64,000 bases of DNA from Telmatactis stephensoni. Taxonomy: Eukaryota; Cnidaria; Anthozoa; Actiniaria; Isophelliidae. Location: the NCBI GenBank assembly GCA_029948255.1, contig JALIZF010001724.1, positions 1 to 64,000 on the forward strand. Reading direction: 5' to 3'. The position numbers and the translations under genes are program-made. Under the pieces are notes generated by a model. That model did no database searches. It was not told the DNA's origin and worked only from the letters and a program-made list of their open reading frames with translations. Below are positions 48,768 to 62,499 of this stretch, one piece after another. Numbering within the stretch: position 1 is the stretch's first letter; the number at the start of each line of letters is the position of its first letter.

Positions 48768-50083
48768 CAACTTGACCATGTCTAGTCCCGCTGAAGCAAG
48801 CTGAATCATAAGTAGTAGACATAGCGGTTTGCGACTTGGTCTAATATTAACACATTGTATTAGCATAGTACTTAATATTTTCATATCATGCCTTAGGGTG
48901 TGTTGATATGGAAGATTTCGTCTTTCCAATCTGGGACGACATGAAAGTTTTTGCGGGCTAAAACTGGTCCCGGAACCATCTCGATCACCAGGCCGGACGG
49001 AATCACCCACGTCAACGCGCCCTTAGCTTTCGATACCGCCACCTCACATCGCGACCTGCCTGATTTACGAGGCGGCTGAAATTAATGAATAAGCCCTGAG
49101 ATAATTTTAGTTGACGCGAAAGTTTTATGAAAATGCTAGGAGAAATGAATAAGCTTTCTACACTAAGTATATAGGTCTATTATTTAAGTAATCACCTTTA
49201 TTACGGTCGTAAATATTTTGTTGATTATCCTAAGGTAGTCGGATAGTGATTTATAAAACAATTATTTCACAAACAGTTATTTCATTTAGATATATCCATT
49301 TCAATTATTACATATTATTAATATTATTCAAAGTTATATATAGGAAGATTTGTATTGAATATTATATTGTCAAATGGTTATAAATAATGTCGGAAGTACA
49401 AAGGGATGTGTGTATTCAATAAAACAAACATTAGAGTTCCGCACCTGCTGTTGTTCTTATGTCGCTAAGCAACCAAAAATTTGCAGAGATCAAGAACCCT
49501 GGGTGAATTATTTTTAGGATAGTTCAAATGGTTTTGTTGATGATACTGTTCTAGTTATTGTTGTTGTTAATTATTATTTTTTACTGTTACTTGTACTTTT
49601 ACGCTTTTCCTGGGGAGAAAACATGTGAAATATGTATATCATCTGTTGTCATGGCAACTACTAGTCGTTCTCTGAGTTGGCGTGATACCATTAAGAGCGG
49701 TGCTGTTGATCACGACTCTGTTTCTCATCTTTATATAAGCACTTTGTACCATTCTTTGTGCAGTAGATAATTTGAGTGTTTTTTATAACTTTATAAAGTT
49801 ATAGAAAATATAGATAAAGTGTCTTGAAGAATGTTGTTGACCTTTTACGCTATTAAAGACATTTGTCTATAATTTATTCATATACGGTAAACCTGTCTGC
49901 CACGTATTCTTATGTTCGTTTGTTCCGAGTGAGATTTTGAAATCAGCCGTGTGTAACATTCGTAGTTTCTTCTTTCTTTTTACTGTCAAAACTGTGCTTT
50001 TTTTTAACAAAACATTCATCATATTCTTAACGTTTTGAGGCTACTCAAAAACTAATTGGGAAGCAAAAACAAAATTAGCAAAA
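48768..50083. other. Intergenic region between the SLC6 genes
   Basis: It contains the probable 3' end of copy A (AATAAA at 49418-49423) and the upstream region of copy B. No separate exon, clear TATA box or repeat was recognised. Confidence 0.5.
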
Positions 50084-53000
50084 ATGGCCAGAGCAGACAA
50101 GGTAGATGGCGAAATCGTAGTATCTTTAATGGAGCATGGCCAAAGCTCTAACAACGAGAAAGAAGCGGCGACAATTGTCGTAAAAGAAGACAGAGCAACT
50201 TGGGGAAGTAAAGTTGAATATCTACTCGCTACTATTGGTTTCGCTGTGGGTTTTGGCAATGTCTGGCGGTTTCCGTATCTTTGTCAAATGAACGGCGGAG
50301 GTAAGTCGTACATATCAATGGTTAGTGGTCTATCAATTGTGTTTTATACTATAATAGCCTTTGTGTATTCTCATAATTTCAAACTGTTTAAGACACGAAA
50401 GTAAGGGCGATTTAATTCGATGTAGAATTGAAAAGCCAATCATAGTAGTGCCACAATTTTGGCAATAATGACCTCCTCTGGTTTAATAAAAGCTTATTTT
50501 TACATTTTGTAGTACAAACAAGGAAGTGAATGACGCAGTTTAAATATCGAATTCGAGACTACTTCGCCAAGTTTATGGAGTATTCACTAATAGTAAATTA
50601 TGTGTATTTTTGTTCTTTTTAAATTATTTGGAAATAAATCTCCTTTGTGGTAAAATTTCGATGTACAAAAGCCCCGGACAAAAGCATTTAGTATTCATAG
50701 TACACGTGTTTATTGTTTTGAACGGCGGTCTGTTTAAACAATACTTATTGGGCAAGCAGGGTTCCTTGTAATCTTTATTGACACCAAGATATCAAGTCTT
50801 TCTTTTTCTTCTTTTATACTGAAATCCTCGGAAAGATGATATTTTGCGAGCAAAATGTCAAACAGATGCCCAGAAACTAGTTTTCATTCAGCGTTTTGGC
50901 TTCACTCAAACCACAACTATCCTAACCATTTGAATATCAGACGATCGGAGATGATAGCAACGAGTGAGTCTAAGCGTTAATCAGGCTACACCAATCGGAA
51001 AAGATTTGAAAACGTATCTGTTTTTTGCTACGTCGTCTCGCCTGCACTCTTGGGCCCTCCTTACATAATGACATTTTCTGTTGGCAGTCTTCCAGTGTAG
51101 ATATCGAAAACGAAATTATTAGCAAATTGCAGCGTATTAATAGGCCATTTGCGCGATTGCGTCATTTTACTATAACTACCAGAATGCTTTACAAATTTTC
51201 TTTATTATTCAGATTTTTATTCCCTTTTGAGAATAGTCGAACAATTGGCACTAATTATTTTACAAAAGAAAGTGGGCAAAGCATTCTGGTAGTTGTAGTA
51301 AATGACGCCATCATGCAAATGGCCTAATTGTTCATTTACTGAACAAGTTATTGAGCTTGTATTGAAAATATATTTTTTGTACTGGCTCTTGGCACTGTCG
51401 TCCAAAACTGATTTCTAGCTAAAGCATCAAAGGCACATGACGTCACGCTTGCGTTATATCGGTCTATAGTGCACAAACGTAAACATTTGAATTTTAAGTG
51501 ATGTTTTTTGTTGATGGTCAACCAACTGAATCCACAAGTTGAGAGTTTTGATATATAGCGATTCAAAATTAATTTATAAGAGGGTTTAATTGGACTGTTT
51601 GCAATTCTCTTAGATTTTGGAAGTTTGTATTTTGCTGATAGCTAGGTCGGGACTTTTTTTCGGTTCTTCAGTGGAAAATAAAATAAAACGAAACAATTCA
51701 GCTTAAACAGTTCAATCAGTGTCTTCGTCTATTCTTTCTATTTCGTACTCGTACTGACACTGCTATAACCATTTTTCCCATTCACTTTGCCATGACCGTT
51801 TTTTTCCATTTACACTGCTACTGCTACAACCTTTTGTCCCATTCACTTTGCTATGACCGTTTTTTTCATTCACACTGCTACAACCTTTTGTCCCATTCAC
51901 TTTGCTATGACCGTTTTTTCCCATTCACACTGCTATACAACCTTTTGTCCCATTCACTTTGCTATGGCCGTTTTTTTCCATTCACACTGCTACAACCTTT
52001 TGTCCCATTCACCGTTTGCTATGACCGTTTTTTTCCATTCACACTGCTACAACCTTTTGTCCCATTCACTTTGCTATGACCGTTTTTTCCCATTCACACT
52101 GCTACAACCTTTTGTCCCATTCACTTTACTATGACCGTTTTTTCCATTCACACTGCTACAACCTTTTGTCCCATTCACTTTGCTATGACCGTTTTTTTCC
52201 ATTCACACTGCTACAACCTTTTGTCCCATTCACTTTGCTATGACCGTTTTTTCCATTCACACTGCTACAACCTTTTGTCCCATTCACTTTGCTATGGCCG
52301 TTTTTTCCATTCACACTGCTACAACCTTTTGTCCCATTCACTTTGCTATGGCCGTTTTTTCCATTCATACTGCTACAACCTTTTGTCCCATTCACTTTGC
52401 TATGACCGTTTTTTCCATTCATACTGCTACAACCTTTTGTCCCATTCACTTTGCTATGACCGTTTTTTTTTCATTCACACTGCTACAACCTTTTGTCCCA
52501 TTCACTTTGCTATGACCGTTTTTTTTCATTCACACTGCTACAACCTTTTGTCCCATTCACTTTGCTATGACCGTTTTTTTTCATTCACACTGCTACAACC
52601 TTTTGTCCCATTCACTTTGCTATGACCGTTTTTTTTCATTCACACTGCTACAACCTTTTGTCCCATTCACTTTGCTATGACCGTTTTTTTTCATTCACAC
52701 TGCTACAACCTTTTGTCCCATTCACTTTGCTATGACCGTTTTTTTTCCATTCACACTGCTACAACCTTTTGTCCCATTCACTTTGCTATGACCGTTTTTT
52801 CCATTCACACTGCTACAACCTTTTGTCCCATTCACTTTGCTATGACCGTTTTTTCCATTCATACTGCTATACAACCTTTTGTCCCATTCACTTTGCTATG
52901 ACCGTTTTTTTTTCATTCACACTGCTACAACCTTTTGTCCCATTCACTTTGCTATGACCGTTTTTTTTCATTCACACTGCTATACAACCTTTTGTCCCAT

Positions 53001-56000
53001 TCACTTTGCTATGACCGTTTTTTTTCCATTCACACTGCTACAACCTTTTGTCCCATTCACTTTGCTATGACCGTTTTTTCCCATTCACACTGCTACAACC
53101 TTTTGTCCCATTCACTTTACTATGACCGTTTTTTCCATTCACACTGCTACAACCTTTTGTCCCATTCACTTTGCTATGACCGTTTTTTCCATTCATACTG
53201 CTATACAACCTTTTGTCCCATTCACTTTGCTATGACCGTTTTTTTCCATTCACACTGCTACAACCTTTTGTCCCATTCACTTTGCTATGACCGTTTTTTT
53301 TTCATTCACACTGCTACAACCTTTTGTTCCCATTTACTTTGCTATGACCGTTTTTTTTCATTCACACTGCTACAACCTTTTGTCCCATTCACTTTGCTAT
53401 GACCGTTTTTTTTCATTCACACTGCTACAACCTTTTGTCCCATTCACTTTGCTATGACCGTTTTTTTTCCATTCACACTGCTACAACCTTTTGTCCCATT
53501 CACTTTGCTATGACCGTTTTTTTTTCATTCACACTGCTACAACCTTTTATCCCATTCACTTTGCTTTAAGTGTTTTCCTACTCACACAGCTGCTATATAA
53601 CAGTTTTTCCCATTGCCATTGTAACACTCTTGCAATGGTCTGTACAACTTAATTGTTTTGCACGATATTGCGAAAACAAATGTGGCCATCAAATTTAACT
53701 CTACTCGAATGTTTTCTTCGCAGGTGCATTTTTAATTCCATATGCTGTCAGTCTGTTCGTCATGGGGATTCCATTGTTTTTCTTGGAGCTTGCCATTGGT
53801 CAAAGCATTCGTAAAGGATCGATTGGAGTTTGGAACCACATCCATCCCTACCTGGGAGGAGTCGGGATTGCATCTGTCATCCTATCTTTTCTAATAACCA
53901 TCTACTATAATGTACTGCTTGGATGGTGCTTCTATTACTTGTTTGCCTCTTTTCAAAGTCCACTGCCATATGCTTCGTGCCCAAAAACCAATGGTAATGT
54001 CAATCGAATTAAAAAGATTAATCATCGTAGATGATAAAAATTAAAGATACGATTGTCTCACGATATTATCGTCATTTGGGAATGAACGCCTACTACTGCT
54101 AGTCTTCGTCAGGGATGGTGTAGACTACTATGTACTTATTATTGATTGAGTGGGAGGGCCGGATAGGAAAATATTTTTTTGTTATAAAAAGTGCTAAGAA
54201 ACTCTGCAATACAAATAGAAATATAGCAAGCGGAAACCAGCAGGGCCGTACTGATGTGGCCTTTACATGTAAAACTTTTTTAAATACTTCCCAGCAGACT
54301 ATGCTTAAAACAGATACCAGACTTTTTTATGATATTGCGTGTATTGTGCTGTTCTTAATATATAAGTAAGAACTTAAAGCCTGGTTTTCACTAGCGACGC
54401 AAGCACAAGAGTAAGCAACATACGCAGACTCAATAGTGCACTGTTCATTAGCAGAGATTGTCTTTTTCGCACCTTTGTGATACATATGATACTGAGTCTG
54501 CGTAAGTTGCTTGCGCTTGTGCTTGCGTCGCTAGTGAAAACCAGGCTTAAAAGTGTAAGTACAAAGGACGTAGAACATTGGAACATAGTAGAACTGAAGT
54601 AAAAGAAAGAGGCTGTTATTGATAAAGCTTGAACAAAAAGAATCACTCCTATTTAGAACTACAATTATGCAAGTTAAAATGACAAAAAGGGTTTACATTC
54701 GGCGCTGCTATTTTTGTTTTAGGCACAGAGCTTCCAGAGTGTACTTTAGCTGGTAGAACCCAGTACTTCTGGTATAACAAAGCCATTGCTGTGTCGCCGT
54801 CGATTGAAGAGGGTGGTGGATTGTTGTGGCCCCTGTGTCTGTGTTTACTTCTCGCTTGGATTATTGTCTTCTTGATCATCATGAAAGGTGTCAAATCTGG
54901 AGGAAAAGTAAGTCAACGGTCTGAACTTTTACTGGCAATATTTGGGTGAAAGTAAAAAAAAAAAAAAGAGAAAAGAAAAGAAAATGCCTACCAAAATTGT
55001 TATCGGCCGACAGTCAGTCGGACGGTCGGCCAACAGTTTCAACTTGTTACTTATTAACATGTCATCGACAATAGGTAGACAGTTATATATTATAATGGGA
55101 GATAAGTTTAATCTCCAATTAATATTGCCTGTCGACATAGACAAACTAGTCGTTAACAACTGGGCCCGATAGTTCGAATAACGATTAGCGCTAACCCAGG
55201 ATTAAATCTAAAAATCCTCATTGAGTTAATCAGGATTAGCATTATACTAAGACTGTGGAGTGACTGATGTCTTCCACTGACAGACCGACATTGTACCGAT
55301 AGTCAGCCAGCAGGGTTCGGTTCTTCAAAGGGTGGTTATAACCCTGTTGGCTAGTCTTCCATAGAACAAATAAAGTCGGTCGATGTCGGTCTGTCTGTGA
55401 AAGACAACAGTCACTCCACAATTTTAGTATACCATTACTGTTAACTAGTACTCGTTTCACAACAACTGAATAAAATTGTGTTACGTTATTAGGCTGTGTA
55501 TGTTACTGCCACTTTACCCTACATTGTATTGACTGTTTTCCTGATTCGTGGTCTCACGCTTGACGGTGCTGTTGATGGTATAAGACACATGTTCACACCA
55601 CAGGTAAGATTTTCTTTGTATCTTCTACTTCTTGTAACTACATTTATAACAGTTAATGTCGGTACATTCTGCACTGCACGGTAAATGGTCGGTAACAGAT
55701 TTCGTCGACCACTTACCGTGAACTTATCGCTGTCTTATCCTTACTGTACCGACTACTTACCAACCACTTACCAACCACCTACCGAGCACTTGTCAACCAC
55801 TTATCGACGTCGACCACTTACTAACCACTTATCGACCACTTACCAACCACTTATGGACCAGTAATCGATTGCTTACAGACCACTAACCGTACGGTGGAAA
55901 TTGATTCCACTCTTACCGTTTTTGTTTGCTTTCTTGAACTAGTTCGACAGGATTCTCAAGCCTATTGTTTGGTTACAAGCTGCTACACAGATCTTCTTTT

Positions 56001-59000
56001 CTCTTGGTGTTGGTTACGGTGGTTTAATAGCCATGTCAAGCTACAATCCTATTCACAATAACTGCAAAAGAGACGCCATTGCAGTCTCCATTACCAATGG
56101 AGCCACTTCTCTTTACGCCTCCATCGTTGTTTTTTCTGTTCTTGGATTCAAGGTTAAGACATAGTGTTAGCCATAGAGCACCTCTCTCTTTAAGCGAACA
56201 TTCCTGTATGGCGAATGGCCTTCAAATAGACATCGCTATATATTCAATAACCGACATCATAGATATACTTCATGTGCCATATACAAAGGAATCAAGACGA
56301 GACAACGTAACTAGAGCAGTAACTAGTTTTTTTGGTGCTTTATGTGCGTAGCCTTGTTCTAAATCCTTCGTATGTGGCAGTTGAAGCATACCTCGGAAAT
56401 GGACTATTGCAAAGCCGTGTTTTGTCTACCTCCCCTCTTTAAACATTAACCCAATTACATGGAGGACTACAATCCTCGCCAAAGTGTATCTTTAAGTCTA
56501 TGTTGCGTAATCCCTTGTTATGGCTTACCAACGGGATACCATCAAGTTATTACATTTTTCTCGACAACTTCAATCAAAAAGGGAGGGAGGGGGGGGGGGG
56601 GATTTGACGAGGTAGGGGTACACGGGTAAACTCATTTTAGCAAAACTCCACGTCAATAATTTATTAGTGCCAACAAATTTGGCAAAGGCTGTTCCTTAGA
56701 GTAAACACGCTTTAGAGACGTTCAGTTTAGAAACTGCGAAGTTCTTTCGCTTCATCGGTTTCCTCAGTATATTGACGGCATGGTGTATACCAGGAGGCAG
56801 CATGTCCGAGTGGTCAGAGCGTTGGTCTCGCAATCTGGCGGTCCCAGGTTCGATACCCGCTCTGGCCACTAGCTGAGACTGAATTTGTTCCGATTTCGAT
56901 TAGTTCAAATTCAATTTCTCGGCCATGCCTGTAATATAGCCAACTGGTTCGCCTCCTTGCCAGTTGGGATTATTAAACACTTTATGTTTACCGATTATCA
57001 GTGTGTATTTATTTCAGGATTTGAGGACCAGGTTGGAAAAAAGCCTTGCTTTACCTGTTATATCCTCGTTAAAACAAAGAGTCTTTTTTTATACCGTAAT
57101 TGTTCTCCTAGCCTCATCGCTCCTACACGACAAGATACGTCTAGTTCGCTATTTAACAAATAGATTCCATTTTTCCGTATAGTTGCACAGATGACGTCAT
57201 CAATGTGTGCACTGTAATCACACACAGTTCTTGACCAATCAGAGCGCGCGTAATATACCCGGCTAATCACTCCCATAACAAATAGACATACTGTAGACTA
57301 ATCAGTTGACATACTGCTTTTTTCTATAAAATGGTAAAATAGTTTCTTGTTACTGACATACTGCTTCTTTATTTAGGCTCATCGTTCGTACAATGATTGT
57401 CTGAGTAAGTATGGTGGAGCTAACAACACCAACCTTCTTGCAAACCAAACACTTGAAGAAAAGTGTCATGATTTGAATCATTGGTTATCGGAGGTAACTA
57501 CAAAATAATTAAGTGATAAGTAGAATGAGGGCTGTCTAGAATTTAAGAAATGAAATAAGGATAGAATTCCCATCTGGAGTTCAGAAGATGGTATTTTTTA
57601 CTGAGCTCCTAAGCTTTGTCTGTGTCAGGGTAGAGTATTTTATTGGTACATTCACGACTTCAGATGCGGTAATTGGGGCCAGGTAACAAATCGTTCCACC
57701 CCGGGCACAATAAATTTTCCTTGCTGCAAGGAGTAGAGAAGGCTTGTACTTCGTGCAGCAAAATGAACTTTCTTCGTGCACTGAGTGAGCAATACGAGCA
57801 ACATTTGCTTTGCCACTTGCAACGCAACAATGTTGCATGATTTTGTTGCCCGTATCGCTGCACCTTAACACTATATACCTGAGAAGGGAATTCCAGTTTT
57901 AAAGTATTTGGGATACTCCTATTTTAATCTCTAAAAGATATACGGCGAATATACCCGTTACCTTTATGCAGAAGCCCCTGTCCAATCAAATCATTGAGAC
58001 ACTGCACAGCAAGGCACATATTTTGCACAAAATCCTATTTTTACGCCATGTGCCTTTACTAGCGTTTGTAAAGAACTTAAATTTCTAACAAGTTCTTATG
58101 GAGAAGTATCACTTTACGTAAAGGGAAATTCAAGCGTGAAGATGTGTTACGGAAACGTAAATTACTAAATATAAAGTCATACGAAACTTCGACAGACCTC
58201 AAGCGTAAAAAAGGGATTAGTCTATTAAGCCTGAGTGCCAGGCTTTTTGAGTGGTTGAAAGGGGATGAGCGGGGAAAGAGGGCAATCCTCCTTTTAGCCT
58301 GGATGTATAGGTAATTTCTCAAAAGTTGAAGATTGGAGAAATCACTATACATTCAGGCTATAGTCTATTATTTGTTTAGCTTAATTTAGTCATAACAGCA
58401 GTTCCCTCACCGTGTCAATTGATTTTTGTGTCTACAGGCCGCCCAAGGACCTGGCTTGACGTTCATCGCATTCACTGAGGCCATTGTTAAAATGCCTATA
58501 TCTCCTTTATGGGCCGTTCTGTTCTTTGCGATGTTGTTAACACTTGGCCTCAGCAGTCAGTATGGTATTCTTGAGGGTGTGGTTACTCCCCTCCACGAAA
58601 TGAAAATCTTTCCTTTTAGAAAAGAAATATTAGCAGGTAAGCGTGATAAGATTAAAGAATGGATAAATGCAGAATAGACTGTGAGCAAAAGAGTTGGAAA
58701 TAGATGTAAACCGTTAATGGCCTTTCATTCGGCGGGTTGAACGTTAACAGTTGATAAGGTCCCACATTTTGGAGAGATTACATTGCCAGCTTGAACGATT
58801 TCCGTTAGGTGACTATACTCTAAATACAATTCGTAGATTGTAAGGAAAAGAGTTGGGTATATATTTATACGTGAAGCCAAGGGAAACGACGGGCTATGAC
58901 ATTAGGCTTCGAGCAAACGCTTCCAGAGGAACCCACATTGTTGTCAGTTGTTGTTTTGGTCGTTGCGTTGCGACGCGCTTCTATCAAATCTCAACAATGT

Positions 59001-62000
59001 TGTGCAAACAGTGCATTGAATCCTGGCACGAAACATGCCGACGAACATGTCAGGACGTGCAATACGCATGCGCGAACTGAACATTGTTTGAGAAGCTGTT
59101 CAAATGCTGATGTTCATAGGACAAAGGAAATGTTGGACATTGTTGTTGACTCGAAAGGTTGACCCGTTTAAGCAAATAACACCTCAAACATGTGAGGGAC
59201 ATCAATTTTAAATGTTTTTGCCAATATTGTTGGAGTTTTTCTGCATGGGCATGCTCCGCTCGCTCCCAGTCCCCTCAACACTCGCTCCCTGTCTCCCTCG
59301 GACAATTTTATCATTTCTGATTATTTTTTGATACTTAATTTCGTGTTTGTTGTTTATTTCTAGGTTCTCTCTGTGTCGTTGCATATCTTGTTGGCCTACT
59401 GTTTTGTCAAAGATCAGGCGAATATTGGTTGCAAATGTTTGATTCATTCTCTGGACCGCTGCCTCTGTTGTTTGTGGGCTTCTTTGAACTGGTTGGTGTC
59501 AGCTACGTATATGGACTTAAAAGGTAACTCGTGGATTCTTTTGAATATTCAATAACTTCTGGAATGATCAATGTATCAGTTTTGGACTGATTCGACGGTA
59601 TTGGGAACGAAACATGGGGGGAAACACGAATGGGGAAGCAAAAAAAGACGAAAATTATGAAACGTTCATATCAAGTTTCTTTTTGGAACATTGGAAAGTA
59701 AAATACTACTAATACTAATGAAAATTTTATCGGGCAAAAGAATCATATTTAGTAAGTCAACAACAAGGGGGTTATATTCCAACTCTCAGAGTTTCTGTAA
59801 TGTTTGCTCTAAAACCTTTTACACTTATTACTCGTGCCCAGGCCTTTAGGCCGGGAACGAGTTATAAACTGCAAATGTTTTTTTTTTTTTTTCCTGTGTT
59901 CGTCCTGAGGGACTTCTGATTGGTTAAGAACGTACAAACAATGTCCTTCATTCATCACCTTTGAGCGAACGTAAGCCAGGAACTTTAGGAATGCAAGATG
60001 GCCGACTACAAAGAAAATAGCTTTCAGAGACAGGCTTTTCCTGCAGTAGAACAATGTAATTTGGAGCTTTTAACTCGAGATATACCTATATACTTATAAG
60101 AGCCTCAGAATGGGCTGTTATTTTGAGCTTCATCTCAAATACTTTGACCATATCGAACTCTAAATGGAGTACTTGAAAGCCGAGGCTCTCGCGATAACGA
60201 CTATTTCCTATGAGCTGGAAAACTACGAATTTCTCATCCTACATGTTGCTAAACGAACATACATAGAAGCAAGTCAATTATATTCCTCATTCAAGCATTC
60301 AAGAGATCAGCTGAGAGGTTTTTGTACTGAATTTTAATTTTATATCGGAATGACATGAAACTAGATTCCATTGACCTTGTATTTCGCGTTTGGTCACGTA
60401 ACGTCTTTTATTCATATATAAAACATCCGAAACATGAACGAAAAGATACACGATTTGTTATTGTGTCAAATATACCGTTGTAGAAGTCTTTACAGCAAAC
60501 AATTGAGATATATAGTGAAATAAGAAGTTGAATAAACTGGTATATTTTTGCATGTTGGAGATATTTAATACCCATGCATGATAATAGAAAAGGGCAAACG
60601 CTAGTTGTTGACAGACAAACTGACTAATCAAGATATTTTTTAGTTTAAGTTAGCCGATTCAAAAAAGGTCATTATGTTACGGTTAGCTATTTCCCGGAAT
60701 GATGAAGAATGCGTGAAACGGCTCGGGAAGAGTACGAACGGAGCCGGTCATTGGAGCCTCTCTTAAAAAGGGCACGAGTGAACGCACGTGTGCGTCTAGT
60801 TTTGAAAAACGTCGCGGTTCAAAACAACAAGCGTCAGCCACGACCGAAATGATTGCTGGTTTTTACTGGAAATATCTAAATCAGACTTGTTATCAATAGA
60901 ATTGAGTCTGATATACTAACAAGCATGTGAAAATGCTCACATTTTTAATTAGTTCCAACAAAGAAGTCTGATTTGACTACTTTACCGACATAAAATCAGC
61001 ATTCAATGATTTTGGACTTGGCTTGACGTTTGTTGATTTGAACTGCGACGTTTTTAGGTGTACTTGAATCGTGGTGATGGAACCCTTCTCAGTAACAAAC
61101 AGTTTTGTGCAAACATTGCGTTGAAGTCTTGGACGAAATGTGCCGACGAACATAGTCAGTTGTCAGCAATCTCGCACCCAGAGCCCGCGTTACTTTCGGA
61201 GATTGTCTTGTCAGTTGATACAACGTGCAATGCGCATGCGTGAGCCGAGCATTGTTTGAGAAGCTGTTCAAAGGCTTCGATCGATCTCATCCCCAAACCC
61301 TGCGTTCCTCTTGAAATGTAGGCTCTGGGGACGACATTGAGGCTACGATGTTCATGTGACCTGATAGCCAATCAAATCTGATGTACTTGATTATTATGCC
61401 AATAACTCTAAATCCGTGTGTCAGCAAGTACATGTCGCGCAGGAAACAATAGAATTATGCCCGATGTAAATGTAAATATGGTCAATCACCCACTGATTAT
61501 TTTCTAACTGTAGGTTTGAAGATGACATCAAGTACATGATTGGTTCACGCCCTGGTTGGTACTGGAAGATCACGTGGGGTTTCCTGGCACCTGTTGTTGT
61601 AGCTGTCATTATCATTACAAGTCTCGTTAATCTGGGCATGAACCCTGTCAAATATTCAGTATGGGATCCCGTCAAGGTATTTGACTTTACCTTTAAATAT
61701 ACGAACATCTGTGCTTATCTATCCACGTTCTAGTCTTTGTTTTATAAGCATTCCAAACAATATTTTAATTTCAAATGTCATTCAATAGACTGATTCCATA
61801 AGTCGTAGTTTTCGCTCTTTTTTACCGGTGGGCCACAGGGAGCCCATCTGAGGAGACACTTATTTGATAATCCAATAGTAAATATATCACAAGACCATAA
61901 GAAGCAAACAATTAGTCCTTAGCTTCAAGAAGCAAAGGAGATTGAAGTCTTGCTTTAGGGAGTCCTGTAGAAACTAGGAATTTCCATGTCTCTAATAACA

Positions 62001-62459
62001 TTGTACAATATGTCTTTTATGATGTCTATTACGTGAACAGGACAGACTACAGTGTGTACCAACTCCCTAGGATTTCATGATCAATTGGGGTGGATAGGGT
62101 GGGAGATATCGATAGATACATCCATCTCATTATCATCAATCTTGACGATTGTTTGTAGCTACTTGTATACCGTAATTATGCTGTCTCACAGATGCGGTGA
62201 AGTGCGCGTTAATATAATATGCATCCTATAAGAAAATCATTAATTATGTTGTCTTTTCTTTGTGCAGGCAAATGTGAAATCCCAAGACTACCCTTTCTGG
62301 GGATATATTGTCATCGCGTTTCTGATTGGCTCGTCGTGTCTTTTCATCCCCTTGGTATTCTTACTGAGGGTGTCGAGAGTCCTGAAGTACAAAGAACCTA
62401 ACTCACAATCACCTCGTAAAGAAAATGCACTGGTAGACAACGATCAATATCAGTATTGA
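50084..62459 (+). CDS. SLC6 sodium-coupled neutral amino acid transporter, copy B (SLC6A15-20 / B0AT type)
   Basis: Ten exons: 50084-50300, 53724-53993, 54723-54907, 55493-55603, 55943-56152, 57377-57493, 58438-58636, 59364-59523, 61514-61676 and 62268-62459. They total 1824 bases, 607 residues. All junctions shared with copy A have the same phase and, from exon 3 on, the same lengths until the last exon. TM1 reads [18 protein letters not shown]. Other landmarks are [61 protein letters not shown] and [12 protein letters not shown]. The C-terminal tail is shorter than in A and unrelated after TM12 ([13 protein letters not shown]). An extra intron (53994-54722) interrupts the extracellular loop after NG, where copy A is continuous and six codons longer. 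Intron 1 holds a 1.8 kb minisatellite. Confidence 0.93.
51143..51324. mobile_element. MITE flanked by TA
   Basis: GGCCATTTGCGCGATTGCGT at the left is mirrored at ATGCAAATGGCC on the right, with inner arms TAACTACCAGAATGCTTT / AAAGCATTCTGGTAGTT. TA lies at both borders (51141-51142 and 51325-51326). In SLC6 copy B intron 1. Confidence 0.75.
51780..53570. repeat. 55-base minisatellite array (about 30 copies)
   Basis: The unit is CATTCACACTGCTACAACC, TTTTGTCCCATTCACTTTG, CTATGACCG, then a T run of 6-9. Copies are almost identical; the main variation is T-run length and an occasional extra TA (GCTATACAACC). It ends about 150 bases before SLC6 copy B exon 2. Long open frames across it are products of the period. 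Confidence 0.95.
54377..54548. mobile_element. Palindromic MITE (AAGCCTGG family), intact copy
   Basis: AAGCCTGGTTTTCACTAGCG and its exact mirror close a 172-base element with inner arms ACGCAGACTCA / TGAGTCTGCGT. It lies in the intron that is unique to SLC6 copy B. Confidence 0.8.
55244..55431. mobile_element. MITE with TATACTAA ends
   Basis: TATACTAAGACTGTGGAGTG at the left is mirrored by CACTCCACAATTTTAGTATA at the right, with inner arms ACAGACCGACAT / ATGTCGGTCTGT. In SLC6 copy B, 60 bases before exon 4 (55493). Confidence 0.75.
55690..55880. repeat. Diverged ACCACTTACCA repeats
   Basis: Irregular ACCAACCACTTACC and CGACCACTTAC units occur here; the motif matches the 22-base array in the LRR gene (21596-22143). 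In SLC6 copy B, shortly before exon 5. Confidence 0.6.
56331..56412 (+). repeat. Dispersed repeat, copy D (short)
   Basis: CCTTCGTATGTGGCAGTTGAAGCATACCTCGG resembles the core of copies A-C; split as CTTCGTATGTGGC and GTTGAAGCATACCT. In SLC6 copy B intron after exon 5. Confidence 0.45.
56794..57000 (+). repeat. tRNA-derived SINE candidate
   Basis: The head has GTCCGAGTGGTCAGAGCG (A-box-like) and GGTTCGATACCC (B box) 30 bases apart. It is followed by a body ending in CCTTGCCAGTTGGGATTATT. The acceptor stem does not pair well, so a functional tRNA is unlikely. Confidence 0.6.
59829..60799 (+). mobile_element. Helitron2-like (HINE) element, uninterrupted copy
   Basis: 5' ACTCGTGCCCAGG is inverted as GGGCACGAGT (60770-60779), next to hairpin ACGCAC-GT-GTGCGT (60782-60795) and CTAG (60796-60799). 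It is 971 bases, homologous to 12867-15337 minus its insert. In SLC6 copy B between exons at 59523 and 61514. Confidence 0.75.
60805..61055. mobile_element. Palindromic MITE (ATGAATGCTGGTTTTG family), copy 2
   Basis: AAAAACGTCGCGGTTCAAAA is mirrored by TTTGAACTGCGACGTTTTT. It begins five bases after the CTAG end of the Helitron2-like element. A further repeat shared with 58980-59105 (AAGCTGTTCAAA) follows to about 61270. Confidence 0.75.
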
Positions 62460-62499
62460 TGGAATACTACTCACTGATTGAACGCAAGTCACGTGATCA

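Noticed and set aside
51792..53402. Several open frames of 60-164 codons with repeating [17 protein letters not shown] peptides
   Set aside because: They are translations of the 55-base minisatellite and change frame with T-run length; no start context or homology.
51780..53570. Regularly spaced repeats that might suggest a CRISPR array
   Set aside because: Units are directly joined with no unique spacers, in a eukaryotic intron.
56794..56870. tRNA gene
   Set aside because: Has A- and B-box-like segments, but acceptor and anticodon stems do not pair; a SINE head fits better.
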